A stretch of DNA of 57,103 bases, taken from NCBI GenBank assembly GCA_015852425.1, contig JAAAIG010000150.1:1-57103 (forward strand). Direction: 5' to 3'. This stretch comes from Gryganskiella cystojenkinii (Eukaryota; Mortierellomycota; Mortierellomycetes; Mortierellales; Mortierellaceae). The notes under the pieces were generated by a model that searched no databases, had not been told where the DNA came from, and saw nothing but the letters and a program-made list of their open reading frames with translations. The translations under genes were made by a program, and so were the position numbers. Shown in pieces: positions 11,201-23,006 of this stretch. How positions within the stretch are numbered: the stretch's first letter is position 1; every line of letters starts with the position of its first letter.

Positions 11201-14200
11201 ACAGGGCGCGAGCGGTTGCCATAGCTGCGAAGACGGTCAGGTACTCGATATGGGTCACAGGTGATGGATGGTTGTCGCCTGGGGGAGGAACGGGTTCCGT
11301 CGAGGAGTTCGAGGCAAAGACATGATGCTGGCTGTGAGGGTGAATGGTATGCATCAGAGGAACACCCCCATCCCAGGCCTCGTTCTCAGCCCAGACGCCC
11401 AGCCATCCGATCCGGATAACAAACAACGCTTGGCTCAGGAACAAACACATGAACGCCGTCATCAAGAAAAACGCGGTACCGAGTGAGAAGATGTAGGTTC
11501 CAAACGTTGACCATCCAACCCTGAATCCGGCCGCGGTCTCTCGACTCAAGGTCGAGTCCAGATCATCATAGTCGGTAAGATTACTAAGTTTGTTCACAGG
11601 CAGGTTCACACTCTTGGTCGGCTTTAGATCTTGAGTGGCCGTGGGACCGTTCACTCCTGGAGGCAAGGTCGAAGACTGGTCCCTTGGTGGCAGCTGACCC
11701 AAGTTTGCGGGTACACTGGCGCCAGGGATGATAGTCGTTGGAATGGAACTCGAACCAGGCGCTTGACGGATCCATCCCTGACTCAAGACCTCACGGACGG
11801 TACCATGGCCTAGAACAATACCCTGATCGATTCCGACAACATAATCAACGTCGTTAAGGAAGGTCTTGACATGGAACTGGTTGCTGACAATGATACGAGT
11901 TTTGTTTTGACCTAAGGGTCCAAGGATGCAGTTCTTCCAGATGTGCTGACGGCTCCTGACATCGACAAAGCTCAGGCAGTCGTCCATCAGGATATGGGAG
12001 ACATCGGAGTAAACTGCGCGCGCCAAGGAGATTCGTTGCTTCAGTGACATTGACCAGATCACGTTCTATTTGAGTAGCAAAGAGGTTAGCATCAATAACA
12101 TTGTACAATTTTTTTTTGTTGCAAAGGCTGGTAATTTCGCCACTCTACCTTGTCACCGATGATTGTCATATCGCCGTTGGGAAGACCCTGAAGATCATTC
12201 TCGAGAACACAAGCTCTGAGCACCTCTGTGTAACGAGCCTCATCCATCTCGGTTCCAAATAAAATCGTGTCTCGGATCGTGCTCCGTCCAGTACTGCTGC
12301 CTGTGATGCTCCCACCACCACCAATTTCGAGCCAAGGATCCTGAGCGACATAGGCGACGTCGCTTCCATACCCTTGCTTGCCATGGTAGTAATCCTTGCG
12401 AGGCAAATAGATCTTGCCCGAGGTACGTGTCATCTCTCCAATAAGAGCCAAAAGAACAGCCGACTTTCCAGATTCTTTGGTTCCAGTAATAAGCGAGACC
12501 TGTCCAGGTGGGAAGGACAAGGTAATATTCTTGAGGACGAAATCCGATCTTTCATGATGATGGAGGTCAGACCCATAGTTGTTTTGACCCTGGTGTGGTC
12601 CTCCAGCACCATGGCCGATTTGAGACGCAGGTTGCTCAGGTAAAGAGTAACCAAAAAGAGAGAGTGTACGAACGATCCAATTGGTGGTTGTTCGTCTGCT
12701 GCTTCGTCTAGATTTACGGCTACGTCCATCAGTAGTGCCGTCCTCTTCGTCATCATCTTCTTCCTCGGGTTCCTCGACAAACAAGAGTTCCCTCCGCAAA
12801 GGCTTGGCCACAGGCCAGACAAAAGTCGCATTAACGAATCCGATGATGGGGATGTTGGCCCTGCGAGCCATCTCTCGGTCACGGATAATGGCAGTGTCGC
12901 GCTCGTTCTCATCATCGCCCAAAAAATTGTTAACCCTGACCACAGAGTCCAGCATTTCCTTGATCGTAATGATTACCGAGGGCAATGACTAATAATGGGT
13001 TCAGATATGGACTATGATTAGTAAATCAATTGATTTTCAAAAGCAAGCAAACAAGCTATTATGAAAGAGTGAAGACCCTAGTGCTTACATTGATGGCAGT
13101 GGTTTGAAGGTCAACTAAGACCAGGGTCGTGAACAAAACTGCAGGTGTCAAGATCTGACCAAAGTAAAGTGAGTAGGCGCCAAGGATGACGACCATGACG
13201 AACGCGTGGACCAAATCGCCTCCGAGAGGAACCGATATTAAGGTCATCACGGGCTGAGCGGTCTTGGAGTTCCATCTCCTCTCCTCCGCACGAGCCCTGA
13301 GGATTTTGTCCATGATAATCTCTTCCCATCCAAGGTATTTGATCGCCTTGAGGTTCGACAAGAGCTAAGATTAAAAAAAATAATAATCGTTAGGAGATTA
13401 GTTAATCTTTAGTGTTCATACTTCCACAAAGAAAACGAATCCAAAGGTGGGTCTCCTTACGTCGGAAATCAATGCACTGCTCTTGTCAGATTTGGGAGGA
13501 GCGGGGTCGAATCGTCCAGAGAAGAGATAACTGGCAAGTGCTGAGATAGGGTACCAGATGATCACTGCCAGTCCTCCGGCCCAGGCAGAATGACCGATAT
13601 ATCCGTAGAGTTGAATTGCAGACAGGACAAACTATTTTATACCAAAAGATCAAGAGAAAGATCAGTATGACGAAATTCGGATGTCAAACATAATCGGTCT
13701 GTCATCCACTTTTTGAAGTTCCTTTACCATGGCGGGGTAAATCATGAGGTAAAACATGTTCTTCCAGCCCTGTCCGATATGCTTGACATCGACGCACAGA
13801 AGATCTATATCCCACAAAAAGAGTTTTGGTTACTATTGGTTCAACAAGACTGACGGCAAAATCCGAACCTCCAAAGAATTCTCCTGTCTCTCACCTGAGA
13901 TCTCGTAGTCGACTGGGACCATATCCTTTCGCAGGGACAACTTTTCATAGATTAATCCAGAGGCCATACCCATAGCTTGAGTGGCAACGCGCTGACTCAT
14001 GTGTAATCCACGCTGCATCACTATTATGCGAATTTACAGAAGTATTGTGGTTTGTTAAAACGCCTTTCTCGAAAATTCAAATTTTCCATTGAAGAGATTA
14101 GCATTTGTGTAGATGTACACGTACCCGCAGACTTCATAACAGTGGACGCCAAAAGGACCGCAATGTAAAACAGGGCCTCGTTGCGATTGTAGGTCGAAAG

Positions 14201-15578
14201 ATCCTGAGCAAATTCGAGCAACTTGAAGACCACAAAAGCTGGGACCATGCTCAGACCCGCCCAAGCCAAGGCCCAGAGATACTGTTGCGTCAGATCCAGT
14301 TTGAAGAGCGAAAGCATCGTGACAAAGACAGTCGATTGTCGGTTCTCGAGGTATTGCTGGAAATTGGTCTTGACCCTCAAAGCTTTGTCCATAGCCCAGA
14401 CATCCGAATCCTGAAGTTTGCCCCGGATAGACTTGAGGACCATAGGGTGAAGCCATGTAAATGCGATCCGGGCATACAAGGACGAGCGAGTCTCTGGTGA
14501 GATGACCTATTAATCGATGATGTTTTTTTTGGCTAGTCAGTTTAATCCTCGACAGAAAGCAAAAAAAAAAAAAGTTTTGCACTCAAAGTAAACATGCTTG
14601 GACTTTGCCAAACTTACTCCACGGGATTTCTTTCCGGGGGCTTTGTGTGGTTGAGGTGGGACAAGGGGTTTGGTCGCCAAGGTCAGGAAACACATGGCGG
14701 CCGAGACGAGGGCCGAGAGTCCCGAAATTTGATCGTCCAGAGTCCATAATCCAAGCGGGCGACCAAAATCATTCTTCATAAAGTGAAGCAATCCTGACAT
14801 GCCCGTGGTGAGGTAGATGATGTCCAGATGTGTAACGAGTTTGTAAGGGTTCGAGAGACGAGGGTGAAGTAACGAGACGACGGAAAGAATAGCGGCGTAG
14901 ATCCAAACGATCCCATGCATGACTGGCAACCACAGAGGCCAATCCTCGTTGATCTCTCGGCCCATGAATCGCGGTCCCGAGGAGAAAGAAAGAGGGATGG
15001 AAGGCGAAGGTAATCCTGGACCAGTCGGATTGTTGTTCTCCTGCGCCTTTTGACTCGCCAGATAGGCAAAGAGACCGATCTGAGTGAAAGCGCCAAGGCA
15101 GCGGAGGATTGAGAGGAAAAAAGTCCTCCGGGGTTTGATGAGCCTGGGCGAGTCGTTGACGACCTCGCCCTCGTTGTCGGATTGGTGGTCTCCCTCGACG
15201 ACGACCTCACTTGAGAAGCGGTTGAACATGCGTCGACGGTCCTGTCGTCCACATTCGGACGAGATGACAGCGAGGGAGGAGAAGACGATGATGCATGTTG
15301 GGATGAGCTGCAGAAGACTACATTGGAAGCAAAAGAATAAGAGACGGGAAAGAGATTGTTAGATTCGGAGGAGCAAGAGGACACAGGACCATTGACCAAG
15401 CCAAGGAAGGAATGGAGCGAGGCGCACTGTTGTCAAACAAAACAGGCGCGTTCTCCTCTTTCTGGTTGTCTTTATTGCCATGTCGCGTGTTCGCGGGTAA
15501 GCGGACTCTTTCTCTCCAAGGGAGTTACCTGTCAGAGAGACAAGTCTTCGCGTCAGGGGTGCAGGTCCATGGCACCAT
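8286..15578 (-). CDS. ABCC-type (MRP-like) ABC transporter, extended, degenerate ATPase motifs
   Basis: Nine exons (15578-15529, 15317-14618, 14506-14125, 14020-13895, 13804-13728, 13631-13461, 13364-13089, 12988-12149, 12065-8286) give 2133 aa; ABCC proteins usually have about 1450-1650. The 50-nt first exon encodes 'MVPWTCTPDAKTCLSD' and splices in phase to a membrane helix (LLQLIPTCIIVF). The order is TMD0, TMD1, NBD1 (Walker A GTKESGKS near 761), TMD2 and NBD2 (Walker A GQAKSGKS near 1692). Extra length comes from Ser/Pro-rich linkers, including inserts of about 85 and 160 aa inside NBD2. Both ABC signatures are altered: 'SMSLKQR' instead of LSGGQ-KQR in NBD1 and 'LDTNERQL' in NBD2. NBD2 Walker B reads LDN, lacking the catalytic Glu, and the NBD1 H-loop His reads Asn. 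The fold is clear, but coupled ATP hydrolysis is doubtful. Likely in a vacuolar or plasma membrane; substrate unknown. Confidence 0.9.
9829..9860 (-). repeat. Short in-frame tandem repeat in the ABCC linker
   Basis: Two and a half copies of a 12-bp unit (cacaggttgatt on the plus strand) encode tandem 'PVNQ' tetrapeptides in the linker before NBD2. This is a small in-frame expansion and a likely length polymorphism. Confidence 0.7.
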
Positions 15579-17654
15579 GGTCAATACGGCGTTACTTTAT
15601 GTTTCTTGTCGATGGATGCACTTTTTTTTTAGTTGTCGCAAAGGTCAATTGGGGTCCTCGTTGACCTAGTCTTTGCTAAGCCTATGGGTGTGCACTGTTG
15701 AATAGGTAGGGGCAAAGAAAAGAGGGATGGGTGTTGAAAGGGAATGATGGGTAATTGAATGAGATCATCTTCCCTCTTTGCCCCTCCTCCTTTATTCCCT
15801 TTCATGGCCAGACCGTTGGCGCTCTGTTTTTTGTTTACTGTCCACCCTTATTTTTTTTTTTTTTTTGAGCACGTTGGATGGCACTGCTACAACCACATCG
15901 GTCGACCTTGGCGAAGGAGACAGACAAACTTTCGCCTCACAGACTGCACTCCGCCCCACAGAGACGCAGAACGAGAGCCTGAAAGCAATGACTGAGCAGC
16001 AGCGTTATTTTCACCTTTTCCCTCTAACTTTCCACCGCTTATGTCACTCCTGTGGCACAGGGACACTACAGCACCACAGCCCTGGCAATGCTAGAAAGTA
16101 GCTCACACCACCCTTCCCAGCCACGAATGACGTTGTTGACAATCCCTCTCCCCTGCCCCTTTTTTGCTAGAACCATCCATCCAACTCTCTGACGAAACTG
16201 CACAGCCATCCTTAGCATGGCACACGAGGGAGAATAAGGCTAGCCCGAGCATTTGGAGAGCAGCCACAAAAAGTCCTTTTTCTGGCCTCTCCACAAAGAG
16301 AACGTACCAACAACAAAAAAAAAAAAGTTGCGAGGATCTTGCAGTGATCCTCGAGTATACAGCACGTACTTGGCTTTCCTCAACGTATTCGCAAATCAAA
16401 AGGAGTTCCCCTGAACTTTAGCTTTCTTTTACCTTGGACAAGGCATGGATAAAACGTGTCCAATATGAACGTAAAGGTGGTCTTTAGTGTCTCTTTCACA
16501 TCTTCTGAACAATCGAAATATGGTCAGTTTGCCAAGCACTTCACCGATCCAGCGCAAATGTGATCGAAAGTCATAGAAAAGAAAAGGGTAGCTAACCTTC
16601 TTCACATTGGTACAATGATGGCGGATTTTTTTTTTCTTATGGAAGAGCAGAGGAGAACATTTCCCCTTTGCCTCCTCTTTCTCTGCTCTCACAACAAAAA
16701 CGCTTTCTCTTGTGCTGATCGAGATCTCTGTTGGAGGATAGAATTGCCGCAGAAATACAAGAGCTCCTGAGAGAGAGAGAGAGAAAAAAAGTAACCGAAA
16801 GAGTGAAAGCAGTTAGCGGCAGAAGAGTGTAGAAAAAAAGGGATTGAATGTCTATCGCTGAGTAGGCAAGGCGGTGCCTGGGTTCTAGGGCTAATCACCA
16901 ACTCTCCCCTTGGCAGCCTTTCGTGATTACAGGAAGGACAGTGGCGTGAAAGCTTAGTACCAGTGGAAAACGTCCCTATTTTAACTTAGCCTCAATCAGT
17001 TTAAAGGGGTTCAGAATCAAGGACCTACGCGAATACAAGCCTTCCGTTCTAAAAAAAGAACGCGCACTGGCGAAACGCGATCCTCGATCTGCCATTTTTT
17101 TTTCCAGGGAACAGTTCTGAAGCAGGCTGAGGGTTCTCTTCGCCAGGAATACCATCGTGCATTCCTTCCCCTTCAGAGTCATCGATCGCACTATGCTTCT
17201 CCTTTTATTTTTTCTGCTGTTTCTGTCCTGGTGGAATGTGGCAAAAGAATGTACCTCTTGTATGTCGTCCTTGGTCTAATCCTAGGCTTAGCTGTGCTTA
17301 CTAACAGAGAGAGTGAAAGACAGACCCTGCGACGGAAATACCCTTTCCCAAACTGAACACCGTTCAATTGTTTGCTTGCTTGAAGGAGGACCTGGGTAGC
17401 TATAACGAGGCTTTTATTTTTGGACTCGCAAGGGACTCTTTGGAAGACAATTTAGCGATTCGCACCGCCATTATTTTCAGAGTGTGTCGATCGGAAAAAC
17501 TAGCCCACTTAAACTCTTATATAAAGTCCTTCACATTCGCGACTCTACAATCCGTTTTCCATATCTCTCTTTCTCTCAATCAAACTTACACACTTACGCA
17601 TTCTCATCAACTCTTTTCTCGCTCACACACATCATTCAAAAACTCACAAACAAA
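15579..17654. promoter_or_regulatory. 2.1-kb divergent intergenic region, no gene seen
   Basis: This lies between the start of the ABC transporter (-) and the ferritin-like gene (+). It is rich in poly(T)/poly(A) runs (for example 15849-15866 and 16314-16326) and holds a (GA)n run at about 16771-16783. ORFs here are short, low complexity and lack splice-consistent extensions. The right end is the promoter of the ferritin-like gene. Confidence 0.5.
17518..17525 (+). promoter_or_regulatory. TATA box of the ferritin-like gene
   Basis: TATATAAA lies 130 bp before the ATG. A pyrimidine- and CA-rich leader (ctctcaatcaaacttacaca) follows and 'acaaaatg' precedes the start. This layout is typical of strongly or conditionally expressed fungal genes. 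Confidence 0.65.
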
Positions 17655-18524
17655 ATGCGCTGTTCATTCCTCGCCATTGCTTCCGCCATCGCCACGACTT
17701 TCGTCATGGCCGCCCCAACTGCCCGATTCCTCAAACGCGATGTCGCTTCCGATGTCGGTATCCTCAACTACGCCCTGACCCTCGAACATCTTGAAGCCAA
17801 CTTTTACAACAGAGGACTCGCAAAGTTCTCTCGAAAGGATTTTGAGAGTGCTGGTTACGGTGGTGGGATCCGTGACCACTTTGTCCACATTGGTGAACAC
17901 GAAAACACCCATGTCAAGGTCTTGACCTCCATCATCAAGTCGCTGAAGAAAGATCCCGTCCCCGCCTGCGAATACAAATTCCCGCTCGATGACGTTCACA
18001 CCTTCATGACCGTCGCACGTGCTCTCGAGAACACAGGTGTCTCGGCTTACCTCGGTGTCGCCGCCGGCTTGAACGGCGCGTTGTTAACTGCTGCGGGTAC
18101 GATCGTCACCGTGGAATCTCGTCAATCCTCATTCCTGAATGGTGTTTTCAACGGTCTTGGAGCGCCTTATAACTTCGACACGCCCTTGTCACCTAGAGAG
18201 ATTATTACCATGGCCTCCAGCTTTATCACGAAATGTCCCTACGACCTTGGTGTGACCCCATTTAAACAACTCACGGCAACCTTGCCAGAATCAGAGGGTA
18301 AAGTCGTGACCACATACAAGGGTTCAGAGGCCCATAAGGATAGTTGGTGTCAGTTCCTGTTTGACAACAAGGTCGTGGTGTCACACCGATCAAAGTGCAC
18401 TCTCCCCAAGGAGGTCGATGGGTATGTTTACTTGGTCATTACCGACACCAAGACTCCCATCACGTATAAGGATGAAGACCATATCCTTGCCGGCCCTGCT
18501 CTTCTCTTCAAGGGTGACCACTAA
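17655..18524 (+). CDS. Secreted ferritin-like (Rds1/desiccation-related type) protein
   Basis: A single exon encodes 289 aa from the ATG at 17655. A longer frame begins upstream at a non-ATG codon, but the leader and TATA box favour this ATG. Residues 1-20 form a signal peptide (FLAIASAIATTFVMAAP), with a Lys-Arg site shortly after. The next 150 residues resemble the ferritin-like fold of Rds1-type fungal proteins, with helices carrying 'LEHLEANFY' and 'IGEHENTHV', whose Glu and His are candidate di-metal ligands. The C-terminal half has spaced Cys (KCPYD, WCQF, KCTLP) suiting an extracellular protein. The function of this family is poorly known; stress or sporulation roles are reported for relatives. 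It ends 121 bp from the convergent SWT1-like gene. Confidence 0.82.
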   Translation: MRCSFLAIASAIATTFVMAAPTARFLKRDVASDVGILNYALTLEHLEANFYNRGLAKFSRKDFESAGYGGGIRDHFVHIGEHENTHVKVLTSIIKSLKKDPVPACEYKFPLDDVHTFMTVARALENTGVSAYLGVAAGLNGALLTAAGTIVTVESRQSSFLNGVFNGLGAPYNFDTPLSPREIITMASSFITKCPYDLGVTPFKQLTATLPESEGKVVTTYKGSEAHKDSWCQFLFDNKVVVSHRSKCTLPKEVDGYVYLVITDTKTPITYKDEDHILAGPALLFKGDH

Positions 18525-18578
18525 AGAGCAATACCAAAAAATAATAATATCTATGTGTCTTTCTATTTACATTTCAGT

Positions 18579-18584
18579 AATAAA
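18579..18584 (+). terminator. Poly(A) signal AATAAA of the ferritin-like gene
   Basis: AATAAA lies 55 bp after the stop, inside the 121-bp gap shared with the converging SWT1-like gene. The two 3' UTRs therefore probably overlap. Confidence 0.5.
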
Positions 18585-18645
18585 CAAACAAATATCCTCA
18601 AAGCCGATTGCGTTTCTTTCTAGAATATTATTTTTGAGATGGAAT

Positions 18646-20484
18646 CTAGTCTGCGAGGGCGTTGCAATGAGCTCTCCAATCCTTCATCAATCGGATCCGA
18701 CTCGACGCATCATAAAACTTTGCGTGCTCAGTCTCCCCGATTGACGACGACGACGACGATGCGGTCTTTGCTGGTTTCGTCATGAGTCCTACCAACACCA
18801 CATCCACATCATTCAAAAACGCAACCAGGTCCTTCTTGTAGACTTTGCCCAACCCAAAGGTCTCGACCCGATCCCAACTCTTGACAAACAACTGAACCTT
18901 ATTCATGTGTGTTTTGGCCTTGTAAGCCCTTTCAGAGTTGCCGTAGAGTTCTGCAAAGACTTCGGGCCAATGTCTTAGGACCAAATGGACCGGTTGTGCT
19001 AACCGCTTGCATTCATAAGTTTGATCTTCCTCCTTGACAATCGTCCGGTGGTAGTCTGTGATCTTCTTCCAGTCCGATCCGAACGTGGCCTTCAAATGAT
19101 CGGGTACGGCAACTTCGAAGTAACGCCTCAGGTTCTTGATGACATGTGTGGCGAGGTTAAAGAGATTCGGGTCCATTCCTGGAGGGATCTGTGCCGCCCT
19201 GGGTCCAGACTTGATCCTTTGAAGCTCACGCTCGTTGACCTCGGTCCTGTAATTTCCCCGAGAATCCTTCGAGACGATCGAGACACCGGAAGAGTTGGAG
19301 CGGGAGAGAGTTGGGCGGTCCTTTGTAGAAGAAGATGAGGCTGAGGCGTCGTACATCATGTCGTCGTCTTCGTCGAGCATCATATGGTCCTGGGTTGATG
19401 GTTGAGATGGCGGAGCCTCTTTCTGTTCTTTTTGACCTAGGATAGCGGCGAGGACAGTTTTTATCTCAAAATTGACTTTTTCGCGCGAGATTGGGGTGAT
19501 GTCGTGAATCAGTGCCTTAACACAAAGGTTCCTGTCGTTCGAGAATAGGTTCACACGCGTCTTCTTTGCATTCGGGTAGGCTGTTTGAAAGTATCGGCAA
19601 CAGTCCAGGATATAGTCATCATTTTGCTATCCGAGGCAAAAAAAAAAAATGTTCATGCAGTTTAGACTCGACACGAACAAAGACCAACGAAGTCCTGACC
19701 GGTCAAAAATAAATAAAAAAAACACACACGGGGGATACGTTTCTTTTCGCTTACGTCTTGCTTCTCCATGCACTCGCTAATTTTTTGTCCTCGAAGTTTC
19801 CTCCGATCCGCGGGCTTTTCCATTTCATCGTGGACATATCGGATCGCACGTCGAGCCTTTTCGGAGAGATCGACTTCGCTCCCACCTCCACGGCCGCCGC
19901 CTTTTAGACCATCAAGTTCACGGATCACGACCCAGGGTATAATAAAGAGAATCTGGGGTTCCTGTGGGCTGCCTGGACGCGAGAGACTCTTTTTGTTGTC
20001 CGATATTGAAGTTCCGTGAGCGCTGATCAAGGACTGAATAAAGTTGAGATGGGAGATCAAGACATTCGTGTCCAGGATGACGATCGCATGTGGGTCCCCA
20101 TCGTCTCCTTTTGCATCTCCGAGTCCAGAGGATGATGCCCAAGAGGAGATAGAATCGATATCGGCCGGCATGGAGTGGCGTAGATTGGAGATGGTCGAGG
20201 TGATGGAGTTGATTTGGGTCTCATCATCGACGTCCATGGCATCTTCATCTCGGAAGGTGTTGTTGTGGGAGACTCCATTTTGTTGTTGTTGAGAGGGGTG
20301 ATAGTGCTTACTTTGGTGTAGTGGACTCTGCTGGTGATGATGATGTTGGGTATGATACCCATGCTGCTGTTGCTGTTGCTGAGAGGGATTACTTGGCTGG
20401 GATGGGAAAATTAATTGTGAGCTATGCTGCTGAGGTGATTGTGGTGAGTGCGGTGAGTGTGGCGTCGAGTGTTGGTGTTGCAGA

Positions 20485-20520
<36 letters not shown>

Positions 20521-20867
20521 GGTTGTCCCGAGTGTTGAAGTTGTTGCATCAACAATTGTTCCTCATGCCATTGTCGTTCCTGCATCCGTTCCCGGTCCAG
20601 GTGTTGAGTATGTAAAAGATGTTGTTGTTGTTGAAGGTACAGGGTCTCGGCATGAACCAGAGCTTGTTGAAGCATCAGAAGGTCATGTTCCCGTTGGAGT
20701 GTTGGTTGATGGACCTGTTTCTGCTGCATCTGGAAAAAAGTCGATTGCTGTTCCTGAAATTCGTGTTGTTGCCGTTGCTGAAGGTGCTCCTGTGCCTGTT
20801 GCTGCTCCGCTTGTAGGTTCTGCCGTTCCTGAGCATGCCGTTGCTGCAGCTGCAGAAGGTCCATCAT
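18646..20867 (-). CDS. SWT1: SWT1-like PIN-domain endoribonuclease
   Basis: Two exons, 20867-19755 and 19626-18646, give 697 aa. The first ~230 residues are Gln/His-rich. The PIN domain starts near residue 265 with 'VILDTNVLISHL'; the acidic active-site positions are in DTN, 'VIRELDGLKGG', 'QNDDYILDC' and 'LFSNDRNL', the last two from exon 2. The C-terminal part (from about 'NLFNLATHVIKNLRRYF') matches the helical domain of Swt1 proteins. Swt1 is a nuclear endonuclease that clears defective mRNPs near nuclear pores. The start is the first of two adjacent ATGs. It lies 263 bp downstream of, and on the same strand as, the F-box gene. Confidence 0.87.
20467..20525 (-). repeat. CAA/CAG microsatellite coding poly-Gln
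   Basis: A (GTT)n run on the plus strand, about ten units at 20489-20518, encodes the poly-Gln tract of the SWT1-like protein. It is interrupted by His and Leu codons. It also creates a false antisense ORF rich in Val. Confidence 0.8.
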
Positions 20868-21130
20868 CCTGTTCTCGCGTGATCCGATAATAAAATGAAT
20901 GAATGGATGAATGAATGTGTTGAACAGTTTAAAGTGGAGGTGGAGGGATTTTTATCCCACAAGCAATGATGATCTCATGGCTGAGCAGTCACACAGGCTC
21001 AAATATTTATTTTGCTTTGGTGGCAAAAGTCGCAAAGAGAGGGCGTTTCATCACATCCTCACCCCATCGCACATCCTAGGCCACACACACACTCACTCAC
21101 ACACACAAGCGCAAAAGACGTGTGTTGACA

Positions 21131-22861
21131 TTAGATCTGCAGCTTCTTGTCGTCCCAAAAAAAATCGGCTTGGCCCCAGTGCTCCCGGATCCAGGCTCGA
21201 TCCTCCTGTTGCAGGTTCATGTCGTGGTCCCTCACAACAACCTTGCCCAAGCGAGTCAGGCCTCCAAGTAGACCCAGACCCATATCCAGACGAAAACGCA
21301 ACGGCAACACGACCGGTCGTAAAAGAAAATACGATTCGTTCATGTTCAATACCTCCAGTTTTGTCAATTTCGCCAGGTTCTGCATCATCACGAGCTGCGA
21401 TCCAGACTCGTCCGCGATAATCCCCAAAGACAGCACGAGTACTCTCAGTCCAAGGCAGACCCAGTCTCGAGGATCCCTCTCCAGTTCGAGATTTGTCAAC
21501 TTCTCAGCCGAAAAAATCTCGAGCCCAGGTAGAGAGCATAGCATGTCCTGGACCATCTCCATTGTAACGGGAAGCGCACGAATCAGTTCCAGGACTTTGA
21601 TCGTTCTCGTCGGCGCAAAGCGCTCGATGCGTTTCAGAACCTTCCAAGAACGAGGGCCGAAGCAACTGCGAGGAAGCGACAGCACTTTAAGTCCCGTCTC
21701 GGATCGTGTCTCCAAGAACTCGATCAGGTCTGGTTCTCTTATGACGCTGTTGTTAATAGAAAGAGAAACGAGTTTCGGGCAGCCATCGGCACCAGCGTTA
21801 TCACTACCACTGTCATTGCTGTTGCTGCTATCGATGCCACTGGCACCACCGCCCCCAGCCGATCCTTTGACAGCAACAGTGAGAGCGGACATGATCTTGT
21901 CGTGCCGGCTCCTCGTGTCGAGATAATTTGGGCTGGCATGACCTGTTATCGTTTGAAACCAGTTCAAGGTACAAGGGTCAGTTGAAATCGATGAGCGCTC
22001 CATTTCCAACGTGAGAACCGTCAGCTCGGGACAACGTTTGAGGATTTCAACAAGCGGTCTCAAACGCATGGCCTTTGGGATCCTAAAAGTCAAGTTCTGG
22101 ATTCGGGTCGTCATCCCTGCTCCATAGCCCATCGGGGTGTTCCAGGGGAGGAGGGGCGACGTCGCCACCGGATCGTCATCAAACAAGATGGACAGGGACA
22201 GAACCTTGATCGTGCCCGAGCAAAGGATCCTCCAAAAGATGGACCAGTGTTCTCGTTCAATCTTTGAGTCCATCACGACCAGTCGTTCGAGTTTGGCGCA
22301 GATCGCGATCGTGTTCCAGATCCGTGTGGCTTTGAGTTGCCATGGGTTCACGGTCAGGGACAAATCTTGAAGGGTCGCAGCGTGCTTCGAAAGGACGATT
22401 TCCTCGGGGAGCGGGGCATCAGCGGAGGATTGTTTCTTGACTGGACCATGAGCAAAGTGCTCAAATTCCTCGTTTTGATCGGCAGGATCATACTGTAGCA
22501 TATCCAACGCCTGTAAGCGAGGAAAGAAGAGATCCAGTGTTGACAACATTGAAGACGACGATGACGTAGACGATTGAGCTGGTGGTTGAGTTGCCTTGAT
22601 CGTTCTGCGAAGTGTTCCCCGCGTAAAACAGAGCCGACGAACCCGGACCGCATTCTCGATAAGTTTTTGTATTGGCGGTAAGAGTGCTGTCGGCGAGGTT
22701 CCATCGTCACGGACTATGACATCCTGCCAGAGAAAGGGTTCGAACGAATCTTTCCAGGCTCTTGAGACCAGGACACAGAACCGTAGCGACTCACTCGACA
22801 GAAACGGGACCAGGTACAGACGGATTTCGGCGAGGTCCAAGGGTCGAATTGGAGGTTCCAT
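21131..22861 (-). CDS. F-box / leucine-rich-repeat protein (copy 1)
   Basis: A single exon encodes 576 aa, starting at the ATG at 22861. The frame is open 37 codons further upstream, but those encode no F-box sequence. The N-terminal F-box reads 'LDLAEIRLYLVPFLSSESL' with 'VSRAWKDSFEPFLWQDV'. LRR-like repeats fill the rest. Signature blocks 'LIEFLETRSETGL' and 'MVQDMLCSLPGLE' followed by 'DPRDWVCLGL' are shared with the copies at 34718-36430 and 55410-57098. F-box proteins link substrates to SCF ubiquitin ligases through Skp1; this protein's substrate is unknown. It lies between DPH6 (145 bp upstream) and SWT1 on the same strand. Confidence 0.82.
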   Translation of the reverse strand: MEPPIRPLDLAEIRLYLVPFLSSESLRFCVLVSRAWKDSFEPFLWQDVIVRDDGTSPTALLPPIQKLIENAVRVRRLCFTRGTLRRTIKATQPPAQSSTSSSSSMLSTLDLFFPRLQALDMLQYDPADQNEEFEHFAHGPVKKQSSADAPLPEEIVLSKHAATLQDLSLTVNPWQLKATRIWNTIAICAKLERLVVMDSKIEREHWSIFWRILCSGTIKVLSLSILFDDDPVATSPLLPWNTPMGYGAGMTTRIQNLTFRIPKAMRLRPLVEILKRCPELTVLTLEMERSSISTDPCTLNWFQTITGHASPNYLDTRSRHDKIMSALTVAVKGSAGGGGASGIDSSNSNDSGSDNAGADGCPKLVSLSINNSVIREPDLIEFLETRSETGLKVLSLPRSCFGPRSWKVLKRIERFAPTRTIKVLELIRALPVTMEMVQDMLCSLPGLEIFSAEKLTNLELERDPRDWVCLGLRVLVLSLGIIADESGSQLVMMQNLAKLTKLEVLNMNESYFLLRPVVLPLRFRLDMGLGLLGGLTRLGKVVVRDHDMNLQQEDRAWIREHWGQADFFWDDKKLQI

Positions 22862-23006
22862 GACAATTGAACAAGAGGTAAGAGGTGAAACACGGAGGGA
22901 GGGCATGCAAAGTGAATGAATAAGAATGAGAGATGCGAGAAGATTACGCTCCGCTTTTGTCGCGTAAAACATTTAAGGGGTGAGAAAATATATTTTTTTG
23001 ATATCA

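Noticed and set aside
15084..15669. Plus-strand ORFs around the ABC transporter start
   Set aside because: They are antisense to exons 1-2 of the transporter, whose splice phases and membrane helices are well supported.
20321..20890. Long plus-strand ORF with poly-Val and poly-Ala
   Set aside because: It is the antisense shadow of the Gln-rich N-terminus of the SWT1-like gene.
22862..22972. N-terminal extension of F-box copy 1
   Set aside because: The extra 37 codons begin before the F-box, have no family match, and ATG 22861 starts exactly at the F-box region.
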